The notes under the pieces are model-generated. The model did not search any database. It was not told the DNA's origin and saw nothing but the letters and a program-made list of their open reading frames with translations. Positions 11,906 through 22,965 of a DNA stretch of 64,000 nucleotides are shown piece by piece; position 1 is the stretch's first letter, and each line of letters opens with the position of its first letter. Origin of the DNA: Scilla litardierei (taxonomy: Eukaryota; Streptophyta; Magnoliopsida; Asparagales; Asparagaceae). The position numbers and the translations under genes were made by a program. The stretch covers positions 201,365,600 to 201,429,599 of the forward strand of contig CM061141.1 of assembly GCA_030789695.1 (NCBI GenBank), written 5' to 3'.

Positions 11906-12384
11906 GGGGTGGGGCCCACGTGACTAAGAAGAGGGTTACACGTGATGGGGGCTGCCAATTAGGGTTAATTAGGGTTTAATAGGGTTAAATAGTTAGGGCA
12001 AACTTGTAATTAACTGGCTCTACTAGTGCACAAGGGTCAAACGGTGCCCAAAAATTATAAGAAAAATACCGGGGCGACCGGGTCGACGAAAGAAAGAAGT
12101 CAGAAGAGACAGATTACAATTTAGATGACGAGAAACGAAATTAAAAATAAAAACGCCTCAAGTCAAAAGTGAGATACGCGACGTCTCCTCGGAAAAGGTC
12201 AAATCGTGGGCGAACGGCCCGTGAAATGACGTTGCAAGTCAACACGACAAATGTAGTACCCTCAGAGAGAGTCACAACGACATATCACACGATAGGGTTC
12301 GGAAACAAACAAAGTCTAAAATAAATACGTGCACGGTCAAGCGCACGTGCACAAAGAAATTACGATCGAAAACCGACCGTTACA

Positions 12385-12397
12385 TCCTCCCCAACTT
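12385..12397 (-). promoter_or_regulatory. Polypurine tract of the gypsy element
   Basis: On the minus strand AAGTTGGGGAGGA abuts the 3' LTR. It is the expected primer site for plus-strand DNA synthesis. The truncated relative has the same tract at 23236-23248. Confidence 0.85.
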
Positions 12398-12425
12398 AGA
12401 AATGATTCCGTCCTCGGAATCAACA

Positions 12426-13909
12426 TTAGGCACTGCCCGGGAATAGATGCGGAAAGCGCTCTCTCATATAATCTTCGCGCTCCCAGGTGGACTCTCCAGG
12501 TGATCCGTGACACCACATCACTCTCACCAGGTCGACTACCTTATTCCTCAACTGCTTCTGTCGACGGTCCAAAATCTGCACAGGCTGCTGGTCATATGTC
12601 AGATCCGGGCGAACTGTAATCTCTGAGAAGTCGACCGTGTGTGAAGGATCACTGACGTACCGACGTAGCTGAGATACGTGGAAAACGTCGTGAACACCCT
12701 CCAAAGATGGTGGCAGAGCAAGGCGATAGGCCACTGCTCCCACACGCTCTAGCACATCAAACGGCCCAATATACCTTGGGCTCAGCTTTCCCTTCTTCCC
12801 AAAACGAATAACTCCGCGGTTCGGAGAAATCTTCAGGAAGACGTGATCACCAGGCTGGAACTCCAAGGGCCTCCTCTTGGCATCCGCCCAATGGTTGAAG
12901 CGATCCTGTGCAACTCTAAGCTTCTCCCTGATGTCTCTCACGACATCCACGGCTTCCACTATCATCTCGGGACCTAACAGCTCCCGATCTCCGATGTCAT
13001 CCCAGCTCAGTGGCGAACGACATTTCCTTCCATATAAGGCAGCAAACGGTGCCATACCAATGCTCGCCTGGTAGCTGTTGTTATATGAAAACTCCACCAA
13101 GTGGAGATGGTCCTCCCAAGAACCCTTCAAATCGAGCGTACAAGCTCGCAGCATATCCTCCAGGATCTGAATAGTCCTCTCGGACTGGCCATCAGTCTGT
13201 GGGTGGTACGCCGTGCTGAAACTCAGACTCGTACCCAAATGCTCCTGTAGACTTCTCCAGAACTGAGATGTGAACCTCGTATCTCTGTCCGACACGGTGC
13301 TCACGGGGACTCCATGTAAGCGTACAATCTCCTGCACGTACACGGTCTACATCACTACTAATTCAAGAGGAAATTTAAAATAGGAGTAAAAGTAGAACGG
13401 AACTTTACCTCCAGATATTTTCTCGCCAAAGCTTCCGTAGACTGGCCCACTCGGAAATGGATAAAGTGCGCAGACTTGGTCAACCGATCCACGATTACCC
13501 AAACTGCGTCGTTCTGCCTCGGGGTCCGAGGTAAACCAGTCACGAAGTCCATCGTAATATGTTGCCACTTCCACTCCAGAATGGGAAGCGGTTGCAGCAA
13601 CCCAGCAGTACGATGGTGCTCAGCCTTCACCTGTTGGCATATCAAACACTTGGCAACGCTCCGTGCCACACTCCTCTTCATGCCAATCCACCAATAATTC
13701 AGACGGAGGTCCTTATACATCTTGGTGCCTCCAGGATGTATAGAATATGGCGAGCTATGAGCCTCGCTCAACAGCTCCTCGCGAACATCACCTGTAGGTA
13801 CACAGAGTCTGCTGCCGTACCGCAGCGAACCATCCTCATGAATCACGAACTCCGTCCGTAGTCCAGCTTCAACCTGCCTCCTGATCCTCTGCAGCTTCGG
13901 ATCTCCTGC
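12426..13909 (-). pseudogene. Integrase and chromodomain part of gypsy pol
   Basis: Minus strand. 13409-13909 has the HHCC zinc-binding region (His residues in 'EAHSSPYSIHPG', then CLICQQVK) and the first integrase Asp in 'WQHITMDFVTGLP'. 12426-13331 has the second Asp in '[10 protein letters not shown]', the Glu in '[12 protein letters not shown]', a GPF/Y-type '[14 protein letters not shown]' and the chromodomain-like end. The two parts are separated by a 77-bp GT-AG segment (13332-13408); removing it joins KYLE to EIVRLHG in frame, as in related integrases. A TAG at 13910-13912 cuts this part from the reverse transcriptase. It inserts element cDNA into the genome; chromodomains of this type bind chromatin marks. 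Confidence 0.9.
13332..13408 (-). other. Intron-like insertion in integrase (77 bp, GT-AG)
   Basis: On the minus strand it starts GTAAAG and ends GTGCAG, is rich in T and A, and shifts the frame if kept (77 is not a multiple of 3). Excision joins codons CTG GAG and GAG ATT in phase 0 and gives the KYL(E)EIVRLHG sequence expected at this place. Splicing is inferred, not shown. Confidence 0.65.
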
Positions 13910-15322
13910 CTATGCTGCCTTGATCCGATCCACGATCGTGGACTGAATCTGCAAATTCATGAAGGAATGAACCACACCAGGTAGGACAACCTCCAAATCC
14001 ATCTCCCTCAGCTCCTGCTGAATCCTCCAGTCGGCTGCAAGCATCATCACAGTAGGAAGTCTACTCAAGGCATCCGGAACTACGTTCACCTTCCCCGGAT
14101 GATACTGCAAATCAATCTCGTAGTCAGCCATGAGCTCCAACCATCGTCTCTGACGCATGTTGAGCTCCTTCTGCGTGAAGATGTACTTCAAGCTCTTGTG
14201 ATCGGTGAAAATCTTCACACTCTCACCTAGCAAGAAGTGTCTCCAAATTTTCAGTGCAAAAATCACTGCTGCCAACTCCAGATCGTGCGTCGGGTAATTC
14301 TTCTCATGAGTCCTCAACTGACGAGAAGCGTACGCGACCACGTGGCCATGCTGATGCAAGACGCATCCTAGGCCCTTCCCCGATGCATCACAATAAACTT
14401 TGAAGCCTCCGCTTCGATCCGGTACTGCCAACACCGGTGCTGTGGTCAATCTCGCCTTCAAGATACTGAAGGCCTCCTCACAAGCATCTGACCAAAGAAA
14501 CTCCGCATCCTTCCTCGTCAGCTTCGTCATCGGCTCTGCAATCTTCGAGAAATCTTTGATGAACCGCCGATAATAGCCTGCTAAACCCAGAAAACTCCTG
14601 ATGTCTGACGCTGACTGCGGAGTCGGCCAATCTCTGACTGCTCTAACTTTCTCCGGATCCACAGATATACCATCACCGGACACCACGTGTCCCAGGAATG
14701 TGACTCTGTCCAGCCAGAACTCGCACTTGCTATACTTGGCATAAAGTTTGTGTCTCCTCAGCGTCTCCAGCACTGTCCTCAGATGACAGCTGTGCTCTTC
14801 CTCAGACTTCGAATAAATCAAGATGTCATCAATGAAGATGACAACAAACTTGTCCAGGAAGTCGTAGAATATTAAATTCATCAAATTCATGAACACAGCC
14901 GGCGCATTGGTCACGCCAAACGGCATGACCACGAACTCATAATGTCCGTACTTCGTCCGGAAAGCTGTCTTCTGAACATCGTCCTTCTTTACCTTCAACT
15001 GGTGGTATCCACTCCTCAAGTCCAACTTCGAGAAGACTCTCGAACCTCCAAGCTGATCAAAGATATCGTCGATGCGCGGCAGCGGGTACTTATTCTTCAC
15101 GGTGACAGCATTCAGTCCTCGATAGTCCACGCACATCCTGCGGGACACATCCTTCTTCTTCACGAGTAGAACTGGTGCGCCCCATGGCAACACACTAGGG
15201 TGGATGAAACCTTTCTGCAGCAATTCATCTAACTGCTTCCGCAGCTCCTCGAGCTCAGCAGGAGCCATACGGTACGGCGCCTTCGATATCGGTTGCGCTC
15301 CCGGCATAAGATCAATACCAAA
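13910..15322 (-). pseudogene. Reverse transcriptase and RNase H part of gypsy pol
   Basis: Open between two TAG codons (15323-15325 upstream, 13910-13912 downstream). The RT has '[11 protein letters not shown]', '[18 protein letters not shown]' and the catalytic 'FIDDILIYS', then 'FLGHVVS'. RNase H follows from '[13 protein letters not shown]' through '[17 protein letters not shown]', '[12 protein letters not shown]' and 'VVPDALSR', with the D, E, D, D residues present. The sequence continues past both stop codons in the same frame with family-like residues ([18 protein letters not shown]), so each stop is a point change in one polyprotein. All catalytic residues seen are intact. Confidence 0.92.
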
Positions 15323-15840
15323 CTATAAGGCTCGGTCGGGTGGCAAACCTGAGATATCCTCTGGGAAGACGTCGTCGAAGTCTCGGATGACTGCTGGTCG
15401 TTCGATCTCCATCTCCATCGGCATAGCTACAACAATCGGCACCACCGGCGTGGCCCGATACTTGATGGGTCCAAGCGACTCATCTCTGCTGCGGAACTCG
15501 AACTCTGGATGGCCTGGAATCCGGAACACCACCCTCTTGCTGCGACAATCGATCGATGCATGGAAATCTCCCAACCAATCGATGCCAAGAATGGCATCAA
15601 AATGTGGCAGGTCGTGGACAATGAAATCTGCAAAGAGCTCGTGTCCACTGACCACCAAAGGAATCGATCTACTTCCTAAGTTCACTGTCACCACTCCGTT
15701 CCCTGTGGTGATGTCCCAACACTTGGGAAGTGTATGGATGGGAATGGAGTGTCTTGTCATGAATCTCCGGGATAAGATGCACATGGATGCACCGGAGTCG
15801 AACAAGGCCAAGGCCGGGTGAGAAGACACTAGAATGGTGC
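15323..15840 (-). pseudogene. Aspartic protease part of gypsy gag-pol
   Basis: Contains 'ALALFDSGAS', the retropepsin active site, and a flap and 'AILGIDWLG' region typical of plant Ty3 proteases. It starts after the 118-bp intron-like insertion (15841-15958) and runs to a TAG at 15323-15325 just before the RT. Upstream residues GTILVSSHPAL join the end of gag (GVIAG) once the insertion is removed. The protease cleaves the gag-pol polyprotein in the particle. Confidence 0.9.
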
Positions 15841-15958
15841 CTAAGATATTAAAAGAAACTACGGTCAAACCAAGCTACTCTAACAAACAAGTCAAACAAG
15901 CAAGACTAACAATTTAAAAGCTAAACTATGAAATGAAAGACTAGAATCAAAGAGTTAC
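15841..15958 (-). other. Intron-like insertion between gag and protease (118 bp, GT-AG)
   Basis: Minus strand: begins GTAACTC, ends TATCTTAG, T-rich with several in-frame stops. Removing it joins GCG G with GC ACC, giving GVIAGTILV, the continuous gag-protease sequence expected for this family. Length is not a multiple of 3. With the second such segment at 13332-13408, it suggests splicing of the element's RNA, or a regulated gag/gag-pol ratio. Confidence 0.7.
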
Positions 15959-17105
15959 CCGCAATAACTCCATCCAGCTCCTCAGTCTCCAAAGCCGTCA
16001 TGGTGTACGCCGGCCTCTGAGGCTGCGCTGCTCTCTGATACATCTGCCTCTGTGGCGCCAAGGGTGGTCCACGAATGGCAGGTCCTCTCTGAACTGGAGC
16101 AGGCGCTCTCATCTGCAGCGGGGCTGGCGCTCCAACTACAGCATGACGGGCTCTCGGACAATCCTTCGCAGCATGCGAGGCATCTCCGCAAACTAGGCAC
16201 AGTCCCATCTTCTTCCGACAATCCTTCTGAACGTGTCCTGGCTTCCCGCGGTAATGACACGGTCCCTTGCTCTGACTCTGAATGGGTGCTCCAGGCCTCT
16301 TAAATGGTACTGTCTGAACTAGCCTCATCGCCGGCCTAGCAGGTGGCCGGTACTGCTCCATAGGACGCTTCCCCTTATCAGCTGGAGGGTCAGGTAGGAG
16401 CGAAATAAGCTCATGATTCTTCGCAGCATCCAGCACCTCCCTCATATTTGTGAAAGTCGCCGAAGACATAGAAGCCTGAATCTTCGGACGCAGTCCCTGT
16501 CGGAAACGATCAGCTCGCTTCTCCTCCTTCTTCACCATATGCGGAGCAAAGCGACTCAGCATCTCAAACTCCGCCTCATACTCCTCGACGGTCATGTTCT
16601 CCTGCTTCAGATCTATAAACCTGCTCAGCAGCTCCCTCCTAGTAGTCTTGGTGAAGTACTTCGTCCTGAACATAGACCTGAAGATCTTCCAATCCACCGG
16701 CTTCTCCAGACGCCTCTCCTCAAGGCGCCACCAGTTCCTCGCATTCTCCGTCAGCTGCATCTTCGCTATCTCCACTCGGGTATCGTCTGGAATCTTCGCA
16801 GCAACTAACTTCTCCTCCGTGCTCTGGATCCACTCGTCAGCAGCCAGGGGTCCCTCCTTCCCCGAAAATGTCCTCGGCTGGAGCTCGTTGAACTGCTTCA
16901 CTCCTGGAGCAGCTCGAGGGGCAGGTGGCGGTGGCGGTGGTGCAACTGGAGCAGCCTGGGCAGCACGCTGGGACTGCTGAACCAACTGATGCTGCACCTC
17001 CAGCATCTCTCTCATCACACCCAGAACCTGACGGAAGTCTCCGCTCTGGTCTTCCTGAATCCCATCTCCAGAGTTCCCCGATCGGGTAACACGTCGTCCT
17101 GCCAT
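15959..17105 (-). CDS. Gag of the gypsy element
   Basis: Start chosen at the ATG at 17105 (MAGRRVTRSG) rather than the upstream in-frame ATG at 17141. The order is a Gln/Ala/Pro-rich N-terminal region, the retrotransposon gag core ('ARNWWRLEERR', 'FRTKYFTKTTRRELLSRF', 'MTVEEYEAEFEMLSRFAPHM') and two zinc knuckles. The second is CLVCGDASHAAKDC, normal CCHC. The first is CHYRGKPGHVQKDC, where the second Cys is Arg. A Pro/Arg/Gln-rich tail ends at VIAG before the intron-like insertion; read through, translation stops 15 codons later (15921), giving a gag-only product. Gag forms the particle that packages the RNA. Confidence 0.9.
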
Positions 17106-17231
17106 CCTATTGACAGAAAGACACAGATTAGACTCGTACAATTTCTGGATGATAATAATAAAATGAAATTTAATACTTCAATTATTCCGTACTCGCAGAA
17201 GAGGGGACCTGTATGGGCCACCACTAAAACC

Positions 17232-20114
17232 TGTCACGCCCCACTTCCCAAAAACACGGAGGCGAAGCGTGACGAAGGCCCGCTTAGGCCAGGGCTAAGA
17301 GCCCGGACCCAATAAGCGTCTGTAGTATTCCATAGCGAAAGTACAGGTCCCTGCAAGTTAGTACGAAATAACAAAAGTACTGAAAAGAAACATTTCATTT
17401 TATTCCAAAATTTATCATCAAAGTACTGAGAGTCTAAAAATGCCGAAAACGGCTACAACTGCTGGAAGGGAAACTAATGGTGCAAGCACCCAACCTAGAA
17501 GAGAAAGTAAGAGCGCTACGCACCCAACTCAAACTGAAATGGATAACTCTGGAACAGCAACAGAAGATCTCTAACTCTGATCGCCCTCTGGATCGTACTC
17601 CGGATCAGCGCCCTCCGGCTCCAAGTCAACTGGCAAGTCCGCCTCGTATTCGTACTCTGGCTCCACACCTGACGTACAGCACCAAAAGAAGGAAACTGTA
17701 CGTCAGGCAAAGTCTACACAAACGGTCAGACTCTACTGCAAGTGTATTAACTATTAACAATGATTTACTGGTTGTTTTAGCATGCTGGGGTTATAACAGA
17801 GTAACGAAAAGTAGCGTAGCAGGAAAAGTAAACGTAGCAAGCAGTAGATGCAGCGTGTGCTACCGACTACGGGACTAACCTACAGGTGTCAAGACAAGAC
17901 AGGACGTGACGGGACAGGACAGGACAAGACGGGACAGGACAAGTAAGACACGAAAGGGTTCACGCCTTACGGTTCGAGGGGGATCAGACCCTCTTGCCGT
18001 GCGCACGCTCAACCCAACCCCAAACCCAGGAACTCAGGACAAGATTTACAGGGATCATTTCCGCTAGGGAAACATCCGAAACGCCCGAAGGCTTTTTGTG
18101 TAACAGGGATCACTTCCGCGGAGGGAAGCATCCGAAACGCCCGGAGGCTTTTTGGTAACAGGGATCACTTCCGCGGAGGGAAGCATCCGAAACGCCCGTA
18201 GGCTTTTTGGTAACAGGGATCACTTCCGCGGAGGGAAGCATCCGAAACGCCCGAAGGCTTTTTGTGTAACAGGACATGACATGACAAGTGTAGGGAAAGT
18301 TATTCTAGGGTGTCCACACACACGCACACACATGATAGTCCTATGATGTCAGCAGTTTATTGTTGTCAGGCTCAGACTTCGTCGTCAAGTCTGAGCCGTC
18401 ACGGGTCGTCTCGGACGCTATCATTTCACGCCCGGTTCTCATCACACGCAATCTAACAGTTCTACAAACTGGAACTAAGGCACTGTCAAAACGTAAGTGG
18501 GTACACTTGCCTGGAATGGCGAGTGCGTCGTCTGCCCGGGGCGTCGCGTCCAGTCGTCGCGTCCGCGGTAGTCTGTCTGAAAAAGGATCACGGCGACGGT
18601 GTCAAGTCGCGATTTTTGTCAAATCCTATTTTGGTTCATTTCTAAGTTAGGCGTGGCTACCCTAACTGTCACAAGTCAAAAGTGTCCGATCAGCCTATCC
18701 GACGTTTCTATCCTATGTGCACAGTTCAAAAGTCCGATCGTCGATTCTATTGTTCACAACTTTTTAAAAGAGCAGAAAATAAATTTAGCGAGTTTAGTTA
18801 CCGTTTTTAGTTAGGTTTTCAATTTTGGCTACGGTTTGGGTTGCGCTACGAGTTTCGGGAACTAACCTCTCCGAGGCTTGGCGCGAACGGGAAGTAGAGT
18901 CTGAACGGCGACCGATCTGATTGGCACGGCTACGGATCGTCTTCTAGCGGTGTCTCGGCTACGGGCAACGTAGCCAGACACGTTCTGGTAGTGGTCAGAG
19001 CGTACGGACAGCGGCTAGGGGCTGGACAGCGGGCAGGAGTGTCGAGAAGGCGTTCTACGGCTTCCGGGAAACCGTAACAACAACTCGGGGCGAACAGTTC
19101 GTCGAACGCTACGCCTACGACGTCGAGAGTCGTAAGTGATGCTCGTGACGTAGGAAAATGCCCCCCCAGGGGATGCAGGAGGCTATCGGATGACTCCCAC
19201 AGCGAGAGACAACGGTGAGATCTTGGCGACGCGTCGGTACGACGCCAAACACGCAAAACAGCGAGTAAACTCGATGTTTCAGAGGAGTTGCGGCCTTGGG
19301 TCGCTGCCAACAGCGAGGAGAGACAGAGAGGGGTCCACGGCGACGGCAAGGGGGCTCCGGTGGCGGCGGCGGCAGCGGCGGCGGCCGTGGCGAGCTGCTG
19401 CTGCTGCTGTGCGCGATTCCGGCGGCTTCCGGCGACTAAAGGCGGTGGCTCGGGTCCCAATCGAGAGAGGGGAGGTCGGGGAAGAGGCGTGGGGTGATCG
19501 GCGGCGGCCACAGCCTCCGGCGAGGCTCAGGTCAAAGGGGAGAGGGGGTTTGCGTGGGGGTGTTGCGTTTTAGGGCCGGTGCAAGGAGATTTGCGTGCTG
19601 TGAAAAATTTAGAGAAACTTAGGGTTTTCTTTATAGGGGTGGGGCTCACGTGACTAAGAAGAGGGTTACACGTGATGGGGGCTGCCAATTAGGGTTAATT
19701 AGGGTTTAATAGGGTTAAATAGTTAGGGCAAACTTGTAATTAACTGGCTCTACTGGTGCACAAGGGTCAAACTGTGCCCAAAAATTATAAGAAAAATACC
19801 GGGGCGACCGGGGCGACGAAAGAAAGAAGTCAGAAGAGACGGATTACAATTTCGATGACGAGAAATGAAATTAAAAATAAAAACGCCTCATGTCAAAAGT
19901 GAGATACGCGACGTCTCCTCGGAAAAGGTCAAATCGTGGGCGAACAGCCCGTGAAATGACGTTGCAAGTCAACACGACAAATGTAGTACCCTCAGAGAGA
20001 GTCACAACGACATATCACACGATAGGGTTCAGAAACAAACAAAGTCTAAAATAAATACGTGCACGGTCAAGCGCACGTGCACAAAGAAATTACGATCGGA
20101 AACCGACCGTTACA
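17232..20114 (-). repeat. 5' LTR of the gypsy element
   Basis: 2,883 bp, collinear with the 3' LTR, with about 4 minisatellite units at 18045-18270 and TATAAAG at 19635-19629 (minus). Transcription would run leftward from about 19,600. Next to its inner edge (17231 leftward) no standard initiator-Met primer-binding site is seen; a TGGTGGCCC begins 8 bases in. Confidence 0.93.
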
Positions 20115-20559
20115 TCAATTGGGCTTGGGTGAGGACGACTGGATGCGGGTCAGAATTGACTTACGAGAAGAGACGAAGAAACACAACGGCTTGTACTGGC
20201 AAGTTATGGGTGAAGAGGAATTTAAAAAGAATGTAGTGGCAGTGGGACATTTGCAAGACCGTCCAAAAGCTAAATGGTGGATGTAGTTGCCAGAAATTGG
20301 TCATGTCATTGCACTATGCTACAAATGTGTAGTTCATACTCTTGGACCTCGTCAGTGTGTGTCATATTTTCCTTTTCGAACTGCTCCAGTACTCCTTTCC
20401 TCCAGACGCCACATAACGTTGGGTCATGTGAACAATACTCACTTTGTTATTGTTAAACTTACCCCAGATGGTCACGTCCCTCTGACTTCAAGTATGTGGC
20501 AAAGATACCAATTCGATGTGTCAGAAGGATGGCTGGCTGCTTATGCGGACAGGATGTAG
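20115..20559 (+). pseudogene. MULE-OTU derivative copy 2, 3' part: rest of the OTU domain
   Basis: Continues exactly where 8281-9339 breaks (MAAQ / LGLGEDDW). It reads 'REETKKHNGLYWQVMGEEEF', a stop (WWM then TAG at 20284), 'LPEIGHVIALCYKCVVHTLG', 'SSRRHITLGHV' and 'NNTHFVIVKLTPDGHVPLTS', which contains the OTU catalytic His. It ends at the TAG after AYADRM. The same ending (xGWxAxYxxRM) closes copy 3, so this is the natural C-terminus. Non-functional as it stands. Confidence 0.82.
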
Positions 20560-20782
20560 GTATTCAAGGTAATGGTATTTGGTCATGCTATTGCAACCGT
20601 TGAAGTTTTTAATTAATTGTACCTATAAATTTGAATCAATGTAACAAGATTTTTTGTATCATATTGACCACTTGGTAGCATGAAATTTTATCATGGGTAC
20701 CAAAATGTCCACATTTTATTATCTGTATGGCTTGATATTGTGTATCATACAAATTACACAGATCGTAAAACTGCAGTAATAT
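20560..20782 (+). other. 3' flank of MULE derivative copy 2
   Basis: AT-rich and clearly similar to 27150-27360 after copy 3, for example the CACTTGGTAGCATGAAATTT block. It is cut by the truncated gypsy element at 20783. Confidence 0.6.
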
Positions 20783-22539
20783 TGTCACGCCCCGCTTCCC
20801 TGAACTGAGGCGAGACGTGAGAAGGTCCGCTCAAGCATGGAGCTGTGAAGCTGCACGCCTGATAAGCGTCAATTTAGTATAAGCAGGTCCCTGTAAACGC
20901 AAACGAAACAACAACAATAATAATAATAGAAAAAGGAGACAGATATGAAATACCAATCCCAAAGTTTGTCCACAAAATATTCAACATCGCAGAAAAAGCC
21001 ACCAGGCTAAATAGAAAGAGTCTAAAGTCCCAGAACAAGGCCAAACAAAGCACAAATACAAACAGAGTATCAAACTAGGTGCCACGCACCGACAACCTAA
21101 GCAATCTAACAAAAAGCAGACATAGACACTAAGACTGATCTCCAGTGTCTACGAAGTCCTCGATCAACGGTGGTTCTGACTCAGCGTCAGCGAACATCGC
21201 GTCCACAGCAAGTATCTCAGGCTCGGGCTCTAACATGTGTCACCCAAAAGAGAAAAGGGGCACATGTCAGCAAGTCGAAAGACTTGTGCAAGGAAACTAA
21301 AAGAAATGTAAACTAACAACCTAGCAGTTAAAGTATGGTGCATGGCAAGTAAAGTAAGGTGGTAACAAGTAAAGTAAAGTACAAGTAGCAAGTAGTAGTT
21401 GTGACATGTAATGTCAAGTAACAAGTACAAGTACAAGGGATCACCCACACATGGATGCCCTATTGCCCGCAGGCTGTATTCATGTCCAAGGGATCACTCA
21501 GAGAGTGCCCTATTGCCCGCAGGCTGTAGTGAGCTCGTTTTCTGGACCACGATACAGAATTGTGATTTGCCTAGGGTTGTGCCCACAGAACGGGTGCCTA
21601 GCCAGAACAAATAGTACAAGTATGTAGCGAAGCTACGTAATCACGATGAGTGTTCAAGCATGCAATGACATGAGCAGATATTCGCGTACCGTTAATTGAA
21701 ATTAAACGTGACAGGCAAAATGCAATGACATGAACATATTCGCGTACCGTTAATTGAAATTAAACATGGCAGTTAAAATGCAATAGCAGTTAAGGATGCA
21801 TGGATGACATGAACAGTTAATACGCGTACCGTTAAGGGAAAGTAAACGTGACATACAAGCATGATGAAGGTGACGGACCAAGCTTCGTTGTCAAGCTAGG
21901 TCAATGGCGTCTAGACGGCTATCCTTTCACCGTCTAGTCTCTTTTACGCTAAAGCAAGGTAATGGCCTAAGACATGGCCCAAATCAAGAGATGCAAGTTT
22001 CACTTGCCTGATACCGGGATTGACGAGCAATGAAGATCGTCACAAAAGCTAACTACGGAATAGATCACTGTTATAGCAAAACAATCATTAGAACACCGAT
22101 TCTAAATCGATTTCTTAATAGAATCCTAATTGTCTAATAATCCATTTTATTAGGGTTTCACAAATGTCAATGTGGGTTATGCTAAAACTAAAGGAATCGA
22201 GTATTACCGTGAAGAAGCGGAGGAACGATGCCGAGCAACCACGGCAACGGAAGAACGATCCGGCTCAGATCTGGAAATGAGGGAAAAATATGGAGAAATA
22301 GGTTTTGATGTGGATTTTGGGGGTTTGATGAAAGTTTGAGGAAGGTGGAAGGTGGAAAGTGTTAAGTGAGGGTTTGGATGATGGAGGATGAGCTTGGAAT
22401 GAAGGTTTGAGGATTTGGGGAAGATGGGGGCTCAATGGGGGAGAAATTAGGGTTTTAGGTCATGAGGAAGAAGAAGAAAATGTTTGGAGGGGTATTTATA
22501 GAGTTTGGTGGCGGCTAGGGCAAAACTAGGGTTTTCTGT

Positions 22540-22965
22540 ACTGTTTAGTCGGTCAAAGAGCAACCACTGACCGACTAGTTTGGAAACTAGTCGGTCGGTT
22601 GACCAACGCAGACCGACTAAGTGTAAAAAGTAACCCCTGACGAAAATTAGGATTTAGATTTAGTCGGTCAAAGAACAAATACTGACCGACTAGTTTGACA
22701 TCTAGTCGGTCGATGAACATTCTTAGACCGACTAAGAGTAAACAATAACTAGTGTCAAAAATAATTAATGAGTTAGTCGGTTAAAGAAGCATTGCCGACC
22801 GACTAGTTTGTAACCTAGTCGGTCAACCAACGTTCTTAGACCGACTAACGATAAACAGTAACTCCTGAACATTTAACAAATCCCACTAGTCGGTTCAAGA
22901 AGGTTTTCCGACCGACTGGATCGTCATCTAGTCGGTCGGTGCCCCTTCTTACACCGGCTAATGTG
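22540..22965. repeat. Palindromic TAGTCGGTC repeats in the truncated gypsy LTR
   Basis: About 3.5 units of roughly 120-130 bp. Each carries TAGTCGGTC ... GACCGACTAG and CTAGTCGGTC ... GACCGACTAA, so each can form two hairpins. Not present in the LTRs of the complete element. Confidence 0.8.

Larger units (their letters stand above)
9340..12384 (-). repeat. 3' LTR of the gypsy element
   Basis: 3,045 bp, bounded by TGTCACGCC and CGTTACA on the plus strand. It holds a ~55-bp minisatellite (10157-10532), a GC-rich part at 11100-11830 and, on the element's strand, a TATAAAG box at 11905-11899. Open frames inside it (for example 11201-11781) have matching versions in the other LTR but no known domain, and are treated as chance frames. 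Confidence 0.93.
9340..20114 (-). mobile_element. Full-length Ty3/gypsy element, Tekay/Del-like chromovirus
   Basis: A 10,775-bp element with two long LTRs (9340-12384 and 17232-20114), flanked on both sides by the 5-bp duplication TCAAT (9335-9339 and 20115-20119). On the minus strand it reads gag, protease, reverse transcriptase, RNase H, integrase and a C-terminal chromodomain-like block ([20 protein letters not shown] ... STWE). This order and the ~3-kb LTRs fit the Tekay/Del branch of chromoviruses. It sits in the OTU domain of MULE copy 2, whose frame is restored exactly when the element and one TSD are removed. Two in-frame TAG codons and two intron-like insertions interrupt gag-pol. 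No standard initiator-Met primer site is seen next to the 5' LTR. In the first ~135 LTR bases I count about 4 differences between the LTRs. Confidence 0.95.

Noticed and set aside
11950..11990. TTAGGGTTAATTAGGGTTTAA steps resembling telomere repeats
   Set aside because: Only a few degenerate copies, found in both LTRs; part of the LTR and not telomeric DNA.
17205..17231. Possible primer-binding site TGGTGGCCCATAC of the gypsy element
   Set aside because: Eight bases from the LTR edge and no tRNA 3' end I can match with confidence.
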